From an uncultured Burkholderiales bacterium (lineage in GTDB: Bacteria; Pseudomonadota; Gammaproteobacteria; Burkholderiales; Burkholderiaceae_C), in the NCBI GenBank assembly GCA_937871935.1, contig CALMQI010000097.1, positions 1-64,000 of the forward strand: a stretch of DNA of 64,000 nt, in the 5' to 3' direction. This document shows, piece by piece, positions 24,699 through 32,690 of this stretch; position 1 is the first letter of the stretch; the number at the start of each line of letters is the position of its first letter. Position numbers and translations under genes: made by a program. The notes below the pieces were generated by a model, which searched no databases, had not been told where the DNA came from, and saw only the letters and a list, made by a program, of their open reading frames with translations.

Positions 24699-24983
24699 AT
24701 GATCGCCATTTCCGACCTGCCCGTCAGCCGCGCTCTGGACATCAGGGCCATGGGGTCCCTGCGCGGGGGCCTCGGCAGCGGCCTGTGGACGCTGGGTGCC
24801 TTCCAGCCCTACTCCGAGCCCGTGGTCAGCCAGATGCCCGGCGGCATCAACTTCTTCTCGATCACCAACAACACCACCTACATCGGCCAGGTCGTCAACA
24901 ACTACACGGTGTTCGACGTCGACAACTCCGGCGACGGCGCCAACGTCACCGCCCTGCTGATCGGCAACAGCCAGGGCGGCTGA
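24699..24983 (+). CDS. Double-glycine-leader small protein 4
   Basis: This 94-residue protein has the leader ISDLPVSRALDIRAMGSLRGG, with Gly23-Gly24 as cleavage site; DL, the LD-x-x-AM block and (V/L)xGG align with the other leaders. The mature part begins LGSGLWTLGAFQPYSEP, is rich in Asn, Thr, Gly and Val, contains NNTTYIGQVVNNYTVFDVDN, and ends NSQGG. It has no Cys. Its core is unrelated to proteins 1-3, so the cluster supplies at least three kinds of exported product. GGGAG lies about 9 nt before the ATG. The phosphatase gene follows after about 40 bp. Confidence 0.75.
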   Translation: MIAISDLPVSRALDIRAMGSLRGGLGSGLWTLGAFQPYSEPVVSQMPGGINFFSITNNTTYIGQVVNNYTVFDVDNSGDGANVTALLIGNSQGG

Positions 24984-25022
24984 GCCCGCTTTCGAACGCA
25001 ACGCGCGGTGAAGCAAGCGGCC

Positions 25023-25832
25023 ATGGGTTCCGGCGGAACACCCGGCGCGACAGCGCGCGAGACGAGCGAGGTCTGCTGGACCTCGGCGTCGCGCTCGCAT
25101 CCCGGCCGGGTGCGTGAAGTCAACGAGGATGCCTGCCTCGAACAGCCTCTGTGCGGCGTATGGGCCGTGGCCGACGGCATGGGCGGCCACTCGCTGGGCG
25201 AATTCGCCAGCCGCCTGGCCATCCGCAGCCTGATGGATCTGCCGCCCTCGGGCACGCTGGAACAGCGCGCGGCGCTGGTCGAAGCGCGCCTGCTGGAGGC
25301 TAACCGCCGGCTGCGCGCCGAAGCGGCGCGGCGCGACGTGCCGGTGATCGGCACCACGATCGCGGCCCTGCTGGTGGCGCAACGCCGCTTCGCCTGCGTG
25401 TGGGCCGGCGACAGCCGGGTCTACCTCTATCGCGAAGGACGGCTGTGGCAGCTGACGCGCGACCACAGCCAGCTCGAAGCGGTGCGCTCGGTACACGTGG
25501 CGTCGTCCGACGACACGCTCGACCGGCCCGCGGCCAATGTGATCACGCGCGCCCTCGGCGGCGGCGACAGCCTCGAACTCGACGCCGTGGGCGCCGATCT
25601 GGCCGACGGCGATGTCTTCCTGTTGTGCAGCGACGGCCTGACCAACGAGGTCGGCGACGTGGCCATCATGCAGGCGCTGATGCCGGGCAACTGCCGCCTG
25701 GCGGCCGACGCGCTGGTGGAGCTCGCGCTGGAGCGCGGCGGCCACGACAACATCACCGTCGTGGTGGCGCGTGCCGAAGACCTGTCGAGCCCGGACCGCA
25801 CCGTGCTGCATCCGGTGATGAAGGCGGACTGA
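25023..25832 (+). CDS. PP2C-family Ser/Thr protein phosphatase
   Basis: The 269-residue protein carries all PP2C metal-site motifs: VREVNEDA (Asp near residue 38), VADGMGGHSLGE, AGDSRVYLYR, LLCSDGLTNEV and GGHDNITVVV. No signal peptide or membrane helix is present, so it acts in the cytoplasm on the same side as the kinase domain of the 21350-23236 product. It closes the plus-strand cluster and is the natural antagonist of that kinase, as PppA is to PpkA in type VI secretion. A GTG at 25008 in the same frame is an alternative start; neither has a convincing ribosome site. A 79-bp GC-rich spacer separates it from the convergent histidine-kinase gene. Confidence 0.85.
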   Translation: MGSGGTPGATARETSEVCWTSASRSHPGRVREVNEDACLEQPLCGVWAVADGMGGHSLGEFASRLAIRSLMDLPPSGTLEQRAALVEARLLEANRRLRAEAARRDVPVIGTTIAALLVAQRRFACVWAGDSRVYLYREGRLWQLTRDHSQLEAVRSVHVASSDDTLDRPAANVITRALGGGDSLELDAVGADLADGDVFLLCSDGLTNEVGDVAIMQALMPGNCRLAADALVELALERGGHDNITVVVARAEDLSSPDRTVLHPVMKAD

Positions 25833-25911
25833 GGTCACTGCCTGTCGCGCGGCCTCCTGGCCGCTCGGGGGCCCCCGCCGCAGCAGTGTTTCGGGTGGCC
25901 CGCGAGGCGAG

Positions 25912-26955
25912 TCACCTCGCCCGCGGCAGCTGCAGGATCGCGCGCAGACCTCCGCTGCGCCTGTTTTCCAGGACGACGGTTCCGCCGTGGTAGGCCGCCG
26001 CGTCGCGCACGATCGCCAGACCCAGGCCCACGCCGCCGGTGTCCAGCCTGCGCGACGCGTCGAGGCGGACAAAGGGCTCGGTCACCCGGGTGAGGTCGCC
26101 TTGCGGGATCCCCGGCCCGTCGTCCTCGATGATCACGCGCAGGCAAGCCGCGCTGTCTTCGATCCGTACGGTCACGTTCTTGCCGTGCGCCACCGCGTTG
26201 TCGATCAGGTTGGTCACCGCACGCTTGAGGATCGACAGCTTGCCGGCATAGGGCGCGGGCATCTGCGGGCCCGGTGCCACGCCCTCCAGGCGCACCTGGC
26301 GCCCGAGGGCCCTCTCGTCCTCGACGATGCTGGACACCAGGGCCTCGATGTTGATCGGCTGCACCGGCTCGGCGTCCTCGATGCCGCGCAGGTAGGACAG
26401 CACGCTGTCGACCATGCCCTGCATGGCGTCGATGTCGGCGTTGAGCTTGGCCTGCAGTGCCGCGTCGTCCACCAGTTCGGCACGCAGGCGCATGCGCGTG
26501 AGCGGCGTGCGCAGGTCGTGCGAGACGGCGGCAAGAGCCCTGCCGCGCTCCACCACCAGCCGGCGCAGGCGCTGCTGCATGAAGTTGAACGCCTCGGCCG
26601 CACGCATCACTTCGGTCGGTCCGCTCACGGGCAGCGGCGCAGCGTCCAGGTCGTGGGCAAACGCGGTTGCGGCCGAGGCCATCTGCTGCAAGGGCTTCGT
26701 CGCCCAGCGCACGGCCACCAGCGCGACGACGATGACCGCCCCGAGCGTCAGCGAGACATGCCAGATGAAGCGCAGCGGCAGCGCGTCGAAGCCCGGCATG
26801 CCGGGGTGCACATGGCCGCCGGCCATCATCGCCGCGCGCTCCTGCAGGTGCAGCAGCAGGCTGGCGAACTGCGCCGCCAGCAGGCCCAGCACCAGGATCA
26901 GCGTCATGCGGCCCGACAGCGAGCGCGGCAGCAGTTTCACGAGCTTCAGTCGCAT
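25912..26955 (-). CDS. EnvZ-like sensor histidine kinase
   Basis: The 347-residue inner-membrane kinase has two transmembrane helices (about 17-36 and 63-84) flanking a short periplasmic loop, then a HAMP domain (85-138), the H-box AVSHDLRTPLTRMR with His146, N-box LIDNAVAHGKNV, and the G boxes DDGPGIP and GVGLGLAIV. The loop of about 26 residues is His/Met-rich (MMAGGHVHPGMPGF), which could bind a metal, though this is only suggestive. Its ATG overlaps the response-regulator stop by 10 nt. The pair is divergent from the DUF4395/LolCDE-like operon, a likely target. No link to the peptide exporter is visible in sequence. Confidence 0.85.
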   Translation of the reverse strand: MRLKLVKLLPRSLSGRMTLILVLGLLAAQFASLLLHLQERAAMMAGGHVHPGMPGFDALPLRFIWHVSLTLGAVIVVALVAVRWATKPLQQMASAATAFAHDLDAAPLPVSGPTEVMRAAEAFNFMQQRLRRLVVERGRALAAVSHDLRTPLTRMRLRAELVDDAALQAKLNADIDAMQGMVDSVLSYLRGIEDAEPVQPINIEALVSSIVEDERALGRQVRLEGVAPGPQMPAPYAGKLSILKRAVTNLIDNAVAHGKNVTVRIEDSAACLRVIIEDDGPGIPQGDLTRVTEPFVRLDASRRLDTGGVGLGLAIVRDAAAYHGGTVVLENRRSGGLRAILQLPRAR

Positions 26956-27677
26956 GAGGGCAGGCCCTCCACGGCGGCAGCCAGCACGTAGCCTTCGCCA
27001 CGCACGGTCTTGATCAGGCCCGACTCGCGCCCCGTATCCTGCAGGCGCTGGCGCAAGCGGCTGATCTGCACGTCGATCGCGCGGTCGTAGGGCTCGGCCT
27101 CGCGGCCATGGATCAGCTCGACCAGCTGGTCGCGGTTGAGCACGCGATTCGGGTGATCGAGCAGGATGCGCAGCAAGCGGTACTCGGCGCCCGACAGCGG
27201 TGTGGCCACACCGTCGGCACCGGTGAGCACGCGGGTGGCCGTGTCCAGTTTCCAGCCCGCAAAGGCCAGGCAGCGCTGGCTGTCCGGCTTCAGGTTGGGC
27301 GGCAGCGAGCGGGTGCGGCGCAGGATGCTCTTGATGCGCGCCAGCAGCTCGCGCGGACTGAAGGGCTTGACGAGATAGTCGTCGGCGCCCATCTCGATGC
27401 CGAGAATGCGGTCGGTCTCCTCGCCGCGTGCCGTGAGCATCAGCACCGGCAGGTTGGACTTCGCACGCAGGTCGCGGCACAGCGTCAGGCCGTCGGCGTC
27501 GGGCAGCATCAGGTCGAGCACCACCAGGTCGACGGCGTGTTTGTCCAGCATCTGCCACATGTCGCGGCCGCTGCCCGCCGGCACGGGGTCGAAGCCGTTG
27601 CGCGCCAGGTAGTCCACCAGCAACTGGCGGATCTCGGGATCGTCGTCGACGATCAGGATGCTGTCTTTGCGGTCCAT
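26946..27677 (-). CDS. OmpR-family response regulator
   Basis: The 243-residue regulator has a receiver domain (acidic pocket DDD near 11-13, phospho-acceptor Asp55 in VLDLMLPD, MLTARG, and Lys in YLVKPFSP) and a winged-helix DNA-binding domain with LSGAEYRLLRILLDHPNRVL, YDRAIDVQISRLRQRL and IKTVRGEGYVL. I start it at the ATG at 27677 (MDRKDSIL); the frame is open further upstream but without resemblance. It is co-transcribed with the histidine kinase and lies back to back with the DUF4395 gene, 172 bp apart, so it may control that operon. Confidence 0.9.
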   Translation of the reverse strand: MDRKDSILIVDDDPEIRQLLVDYLARNGFDPVPAGSGRDMWQMLDKHAVDLVVLDLMLPDADGLTLCRDLRAKSNLPVLMLTARGEETDRILGIEMGADDYLVKPFSPRELLARIKSILRRTRSLPPNLKPDSQRCLAFAGWKLDTATRVLTGADGVATPLSGAEYRLLRILLDHPNRVLNRDQLVELIHGREAEPYDRAIDVQISRLRQRLQDTGRESGLIKTVRGEGYVLAAAVEGLPSCD

Positions 27678-27849
27678 GGCGCTAGCGTCGCCGAGCGCGG
27701 TGCCCGGTTGCGGCGAGTTTTGTATCGCAGTGTTGCATGTGCCGGAATCGCAGGCTGGCGATGCAAATCGCCTAACTGCCGTCAACCTCGCCGGTGGCTT
27801 CTGCAGGTTCAATGCGTGTTGTCGCGACTCGGCCTCAGGCCCATCGAAC

Positions 27850-28605
27850 ATGTCGAACGTCTTTTCATTCGGAGAACGCCTCGACGGCTATGCCGTGCCG
27901 GTGTTGAACGAACGGGCCGTGCGCGCCGCCGCCGGCATCGTGTTCTTCTTCGCGATCGTCGCATTCATGAACGCCTGGCTGACCGGCAACTTCCAGCCGA
28001 CGCGGGTGTTCGTGGTCGCCTTCCTGGTCGACTTCACGATCCGCATCTTCGTCAACCCGAAGTTCGCGCCCAGCCTGATCCTCGGGCAATGGATGGTGCG
28101 CAAGCAGCAGCCCGAGTGGGTGGGCGCACCGCAGAAGCGCTTCGCGTGGGCGATCGGCTTCGTGCTCGCGCTGGTGATGCTGTACCTCATCGTCATCAAG
28201 CACGTGATCGGGCCGATCAACCTGATCGTCTGCGCAGCCTGCCTGGTGCTGCTGTTCTTCGAGACCGCCTTCGGCATCTGCATCGGCTGCAAGGTCTACA
28301 ACGTGTTCAACAAGAACCAGGCGCAGCTGTGCCCCGGCGGCGTCTGCGAGTTCGTACCTGCGCAAGGCGCCGGCGGCGGCTGGGCGCATGCGGCGGTGGT
28401 GCTCGCCTTCGTCGGCGTCGTCGGCGCGTGGACGAGCCACGTGGCGGCCAACGATCCCTATGTCCGGCGGGTCATGCCAGCCACGGCGCCGGCTGCGGCC
28501 TCGCCAGCGGTCGATGCGGCCGAGGCCGAGCGCTGCAAGGTACCCGACTTCGCCAAGGCCATCGGCCATGAAGAAAAGTGGAAGCTCCACAACAACTGCC
28601 AGTGA
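27850..28605 (+). CDS. DUF4395 membrane protein
   Basis: The 251-residue protein has about five hydrophobic segments: VRAAAGIVFFFAIVAFMNAW, TRVFVVAFLVDFTIRIFV, AIGFVLALVMLYLIVI, LIVCAACLVLLFFETAF and a C-terminal one near 180-200. The family signature FGICIGCKVYN contains a CxxC-like Cys pair, and VNPKFAPSLILG is also conserved. DUF4395 proteins have no assigned function. A thiol- or metal-related role is suggested by the cysteines. The extra C-terminal tail (about 205-251) has one further Cys. It starts a run of five plus-strand genes spaced or overlapping by only a few bases, ending at 32657. Confidence 0.75.
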   Translation: MSNVFSFGERLDGYAVPVLNERAVRAAAGIVFFFAIVAFMNAWLTGNFQPTRVFVVAFLVDFTIRIFVNPKFAPSLILGQWMVRKQQPEWVGAPQKRFAWAIGFVLALVMLYLIVIKHVIGPINLIVCAACLVLLFFETAFGICIGCKVYNVFNKNQAQLCPGGVCEFVPAQGAGGGWAHAAVVLAFVGVVGAWTSHVAANDPYVRRVMPATAPAAASPAVDAAEAERCKVPDFAKAIGHEEKWKLHNNCQ

Positions 28606-28612
28606 GACGCCC

Positions 28613-29317
28613 ATGAGTCTTGTCATTGCGGAAGGCCTGACCAAGACCTATCGCGCCGGCGACGTGGAGGTGCCCGCCATCAAGGGCGCCGATTTCGTCA
28701 TCGCGCCGGCGTCCTTCGTCGCCTTCGTCGGCCCATCGGGCAGCGGCAAGAGCACGCTGCTGAACATGATCGGCTGCCTCGACCATCCGACCGCCGGCAA
28801 GCTGAGCGTTCTGGGCACCGACATCGCCACGCTGGACCGCCGCGCCGCGGCCGACTTCCGCGGCAAGAACATCGGCTTCATCTTCCAGGACTTCAACCTG
28901 GTGCCGGTGCTCACCGCCTACGAGAACATCGAGTACCCGTTGATCATGGTGCAGGAGTGGCCCGCGGCGAAGCGCCGCGAGCAGGTGATGCGCCTGCTCA
29001 AGGCCGTGGGCATGGAGTCCCAGGCCGACAAGCGCCCCGACCAGATGTCGGGCGGGCAGAAGCAGCGTGTCGCGGTGGCGCGGGCCTTGGTGAGCAACGC
29101 CAAGATGGTGCTGGCCGACGAGCCCACCGCCAACCTCGACCACGATACGGCCCATCACGTGATCGACCTGATGAAGCAGATGCGTGACGAGTTCGGCACC
29201 ACTTTCATCTTCTCGACCCACGACCCGAAGATCATGGCCGAGGCCGAGACCACCTACACGCTGGAAGACGGCCACGTGCTGTCACGCGTCCATCACGCGC
29301 AGGCCGCCCATGCTTGA
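28613..29317 (+). CDS. LolD/MacB-type ABC transporter ATP-binding protein
   Basis: The 234-residue ATPase carries Walker A GPSGSGKST at about 41-49, the Q-loop region IFQDFNLVPVLTAYENIEYP, signature MSGGQKQRVAVARAL, Walker B MVLADEPTANLD and the H-loop STHDPKIM. The sequence around ENIEYPL fits the MacB/LolD/FtsE branch, which energises FtsX-like permeases. It starts 7 bp after the DUF4395 stop and overlaps the permease gene by 8 nt. The partner permease is a single protein, so a homodimer is expected. Confidence 0.9.
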   Translation: MSLVIAEGLTKTYRAGDVEVPAIKGADFVIAPASFVAFVGPSGSGKSTLLNMIGCLDHPTAGKLSVLGTDIATLDRRAAADFRGKNIGFIFQDFNLVPVLTAYENIEYPLIMVQEWPAAKRREQVMRLLKAVGMESQADKRPDQMSGGQKQRVAVARALVSNAKMVLADEPTANLDHDTAHHVIDLMKQMRDEFGTTFIFSTHDPKIMAEAETTYTLEDGHVLSRVHHAQAAHA

Positions 29318-30617
29318 CGTGCTCAAGATCGCGGGGCGCAACCTCTCGCGCTACCGCCGCCGCACGATGCTGACGCTGCTGCTGATCATCATCGGCATGG
29401 TGGCGGTGCTGCTGTTCATCTCGGTCACCGGCTCCTTCAAGGCCATGATGGTGGGCCAGATCACCGACTCGGTGCTCGGGCACCTGCAGGTGCACCGCAG
29501 AGGCTACGTGGCCTCGATCGACACGCTGCCGCTGAACCTCAACATGAGGCCGATGGCCGTGGCCAACGTGGAGGCGGCGTTGAAGCAGGACCCGGCGGTC
29601 GAGACCTGGTCGCCGCGGATCAAGTTCGGTGGCATGTTCAGCAACTTCACCGAGACGACCAGCATCCGCATCAACGGCGTGGACCCGGTGCGCGAGGCGG
29701 CCACGGCGCCGCTGCTGCCGGGCCGCATGGCCGAAGGGCCGAAGGGTGGCGCACTGGTCGAGAAGGGGCAGATCGTGATCCCGCTGCTGCTGGCCCGCGG
29801 CATGAAGGTCAAGGTCGGCGACACCGCGGTGATCGTCGCGACCAACCGCGACGGCTCGGTCAATGGCAAGACCTTCGTCATCCGCAGCGTCACCGAGGCC
29901 ATCTCCGGCCCCGGCGGACGCGATGGCTACATGCACATCGACGATGCGCGCGAATTGCTGCGCATGAAGGACGCCGAGGTCAGCGAGATCGCGATCCGCC
30001 TGCGGGATCCGGCGCAGCTGGATCGCGTCACGGCCGCGCTCAGCGAAGCGCTGGGCTCCATGAAGGGCAAGTCGCCGAGTTCGCCTTCCGGCGCCTCGAG
30101 TGCGGGCACCGTCAACGTTGTGGGGCCGGGCAGCGGCCAGCCGCAACTGGAAGTGCACACCTGGGCCGATCTGTCGCCCTTTGCCAGCCTGGCGCGGATG
30201 ATCGATCTGATGACGGTGTTCATCAAGGTGGTGCTGGTGTCCATCGTGCTGGTCAGCGTGATGAACGTGATGGTCATGGCGGTGTACGAGCGCATCCGCG
30301 AGATCGGCACCATCGCGGCCATCGGCACCCGGCCCTCGCGCATCCTGTCGCTGTTACTCGCCGAAGGTCTGCTGCTGGGCCTCATCGGCACGGTGCTGGG
30401 CACGCTTGTCAGCCTGGCGGCGATCTATGCCATCAACCTGTGGCAGCCGCACTTCGCCTTCGGCCAGCAGTCCGACCTGGTGATGGCGCCGACCATCGCC
30501 GTCGCCCAGGTGGTCACGGTGGCGCTGCTCGTCGTGACGGTGGCGATCCTGGCCAGCCTGCAGCCGGCCTGGAAGGCCTCGCGACTCGACCCGATCAACG
30601 CGCTGCGCCATGTCTGA
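29310..30617 (+). CDS. FtsX/LolCE-type ABC transporter permease
   Basis: The 435-residue protein has one N-terminal membrane helix (about 19-42, MLTLLLIIIGMVAVLLFISV), a periplasmic MacB-PCD-like domain (about 45-285) and three C-terminal helices (about 300-430) including VYERIREIGTIAAIGTRPSR, the coupling-helix motif of the family. Together with the ATPase it would form a mechanotransmission-type transporter that extracts or moves a lipid or lipoprotein cargo. A Ser/Pro/Gly-rich insert near 255-275 is unusual. It overlaps the next gene's first possible ATG by 8 nt. Confidence 0.85.
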   Translation: MLDVLKIAGRNLSRYRRRTMLTLLLIIIGMVAVLLFISVTGSFKAMMVGQITDSVLGHLQVHRRGYVASIDTLPLNLNMRPMAVANVEAALKQDPAVETWSPRIKFGGMFSNFTETTSIRINGVDPVREAATAPLLPGRMAEGPKGGALVEKGQIVIPLLLARGMKVKVGDTAVIVATNRDGSVNGKTFVIRSVTEAISGPGGRDGYMHIDDARELLRMKDAEVSEIAIRLRDPAQLDRVTAALSEALGSMKGKSPSSPSGASSAGTVNVVGPGSGQPQLEVHTWADLSPFASLARMIDLMTVFIKVVLVSIVLVSVMNVMVMAVYERIREIGTIAAIGTRPSRILSLLLAEGLLLGLIGTVLGTLVSLAAIYAINLWQPHFAFGQQSDLVMAPTIAVAQVVTVALLVVTVAILASLQPAWKASRLDPINALRHV

Positions 30618-30636
30618 TCACAGCCTGGAGAACAAG

Positions 30637-31371
30637 ATGCGCAAGCTGTTGTCCCTGATCGCGCTGGCCTGGCTGCTGCTGGCCGCGCCCGCCTTCGCCG
30701 TCGACGGCACGGCGCTGCTGCAGCAGCTCGACCGCAAGCTGGAACCCGAGAGCTACGAGATGGTGCGCAAGCTCGTCAACATCGAGCCCGACGGTTCGCG
30801 CAAGGAGTTCGTGCTGTATTCGGTGAAGAAGGGCAAGGACAAAATCGCCGCGCTGTTCCTCGACCCGGCCAGCGAACGCGATCGCGCCACGCTGCGGCTG
30901 GGCGAGAACATGTGGCTGTACATCCCCAACGTCGGCAAGCCGCTGCGCATCACCAGCCTGCAATCGGTGACGGGCGGCATCTTCAACAACGCCGACATCC
31001 TGGCGCTGGAGTTCTCGGTCGAGTACACGGTGGAGAAGGTGGTCGAAGAAGCCACCAGCTACACGCTCTCGCTGAAGGCGCGCACCGGTGACGTGGCCTA
31101 CGACCGCCTGACGATGAGGGTCGACAGGAAGACCACGCTGCCACTCTCGATCGAGGCCTACGCGGCCAGCGGGCTGCTGATCAAGACGCTGACCTACAAG
31201 GACATCAAGGACTTCGGCGGCGGCATCAGGCGCCCGGCGACGCTGGAGACCGAGAGCCCGCTGCACAAGGGCTACAAGTCGTTGATGCTTTACGGCTCGA
31301 TCAAGGCACGCAAGGTGGCCGACGAAGTCTTCACGCTGGAGTACCTGCCGCGGTTGAAGGAACTGCGGTGA
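30637..31371 (+). CDS. LolA-like outer-membrane lipoprotein-sorting protein
   Basis: The product (244 residues from the ATG at 30637) has a signal peptide ending APAFA-V and then the LolA-like fold pattern: FVLYSVKKGKDKIAALFLDP, GENMWLYIPNVGKPLRIT and LTMRVDRKTTLPLSIEAYA. Such proteins carry lipids or lipoproteins across the periplasm. I prefer 30637 because GGAG lies about 8 nt upstream and the signal peptide then starts MRKLL; an ATG at 30610 overlapping the permease gene is possible. Its place between an FtsX-like transporter and an outer-membrane protein makes an ABC transporter, carrier and outer-membrane receiver pathway likely. Confidence 0.8.
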   Translation: MRKLLSLIALAWLLLAAPAFAVDGTALLQQLDRKLEPESYEMVRKLVNIEPDGSRKEFVLYSVKKGKDKIAALFLDPASERDRATLRLGENMWLYIPNVGKPLRITSLQSVTGGIFNNADILALEFSVEYTVEKVVEEATSYTLSLKARTGDVAYDRLTMRVDRKTTLPLSIEAYAASGLLIKTLTYKDIKDFGGGIRRPATLETESPLHKGYKSLMLYGSIKARKVADEVFTLEYLPRLKELR

Positions 31372-32657
31372 GGCTCTGCGCGGCCGGCGCGCTGGCTGCC
31401 CTGACCGCGCTGCTGGCCTTGCCGGCGGCGGCCGCCGACGAGAGCTTCGACGCGTCGGCCTACGACAAGAAGGTGTTCGAGTGGACGGGCCTCGTCGAGG
31501 TGCGGCCCGAGCACCAGTGGTTGCGGCCCGGCTCTGCCGGCTATGTGCTGCAGTACCCGGCGCAGATGCGGCACAGCGCCGACCGGCTGGGCGCAGCGGC
31601 CGAGTTGTCGGCCGTGCTGCGCCACCAGTCGCTCAGCTTCGCTTACACCGGACATGCGAGCGCGATCGACGAACCCCGTGGCTCCGACAGCGACTACCGC
31701 CACTACGAGGCCTACGGTGCCTGGCAGATCGACGCGGGCATTCACGTGCTGGTCGGCAAGCGGGCGCTGCGCTGGGGCAAGGGTTACGCCTGGGCTCCGG
31801 TGGCCTTCCTGGAGCGTGCCAGGGATCCGACCGACCCGGAACTTGCACGCGAAGGCTTCGTGATGGCCACCGCTGCCTGGGTGCGCAGCTTCGACGGGCC
31901 GCTGCAGACGTTGTCGATGACCGCGGCCGCCGTGCCCACCACGTCGGGCCTGAATGAGGACTATGGCGGTGGCACCGGCAGCGCCGGGCACACCAATGCG
32001 GCCCTCAAGCTGTACGGTCTGGTCCTCGACACCGACGTCGACCTGATTTGGGCCGCCGCTGGCAGCCTGGGCCCGCGTTTGGGCATCGACTTCTCGCGCA
32101 ACGTCGGCAGCAATCTGGAGATCCACGGCGAGTGGGCACGTGTGCGCGATGCCGCTCGCGTGACGCTGACGTCCGCCAACGCGCTGCAGACGACGAGCCG
32201 GACCCACACCGCTGCGTTGATCGGCGCACGCTATCTGAACGAGCGCGACACCACGGTCATCGTCGAGTTCTACCGCAACGGCGGTGGCTACACGACGGAC
32301 GAGCTCGGCGCGTTCTACGACCTGGTGCACGCGGCAGCGACCGATCCGACACTCATGCCAGCGGCCGGCCGCGCCGCGGCCCAGGGCTACAACCGGCCGA
32401 ACGCCGCACAGCGCTACGCGTACCTGCGCGTGAGCCAGAAGGAGCCGTTCGACATCCTGGATTTCACGCCCTCGCTGAGCCTGATCGCCAACACCGGCGA
32501 CCACAGCTGGTCGCTGATTCCCGAGGTGCTGTACACGGGCGTCAAGAACATCGAATTGCGGGCGCGGCTGGCGCTGAACCGAGGCGACGCCGGCACCGAA
32601 TACGGCGAGCGCGCCGTGCGCTCGCGCCTGGAGCTGCGTGCACGCTGGTTCTTCTGA
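31368..32657 (+). CDS. Predicted outer-membrane beta-barrel protein
   Basis: A GTG start at 31368 overlaps the LolA-like stop by 4 nt. The 429-residue protein has a signal peptide (MRLCAAGALAALTALLALPA to AAA-D) and a mature part with alternating strands ending ELRARWFF; a terminal aromatic residue is the usual signal for outer-membrane barrel insertion. Segments such as HVLVGKRALRWGKGYAW and LTSANALQTTSRTHTAALIG look like barrel strands. I do not recognise a specific family. Operon context suggests it receives or anchors the cargo moved by the preceding ABC transporter and LolA-like carrier. Confidence 0.7.
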   Translation: MRLCAAGALAALTALLALPAAAADESFDASAYDKKVFEWTGLVEVRPEHQWLRPGSAGYVLQYPAQMRHSADRLGAAAELSAVLRHQSLSFAYTGHASAIDEPRGSDSDYRHYEAYGAWQIDAGIHVLVGKRALRWGKGYAWAPVAFLERARDPTDPELAREGFVMATAAWVRSFDGPLQTLSMTAAAVPTTSGLNEDYGGGTGSAGHTNAALKLYGLVLDTDVDLIWAAAGSLGPRLGIDFSRNVGSNLEIHGEWARVRDAARVTLTSANALQTTSRTHTAALIGARYLNERDTTVIVEFYRNGGGYTTDELGAFYDLVHAAATDPTLMPAAGRAAAQGYNRPNAAQRYAYLRVSQKEPFDILDFTPSLSLIANTGDHSWSLIPEVLYTGVKNIELRARLALNRGDAGTEYGERAVRSRLELRARWFF

Positions 32658-32690
32658 CCGCGTCGCGGCCGAGCCGCACGCGAGCCGCTC

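Noticed and set aside
27780-27815. TTGAACCTGC on the minus strand upstream of the two-component genes, a possible fifth copy of the shared motif
   Set aside because: The sequence 16 nt further is CGAGGT, not GCAACY. Only the left box matches, so it is not counted.
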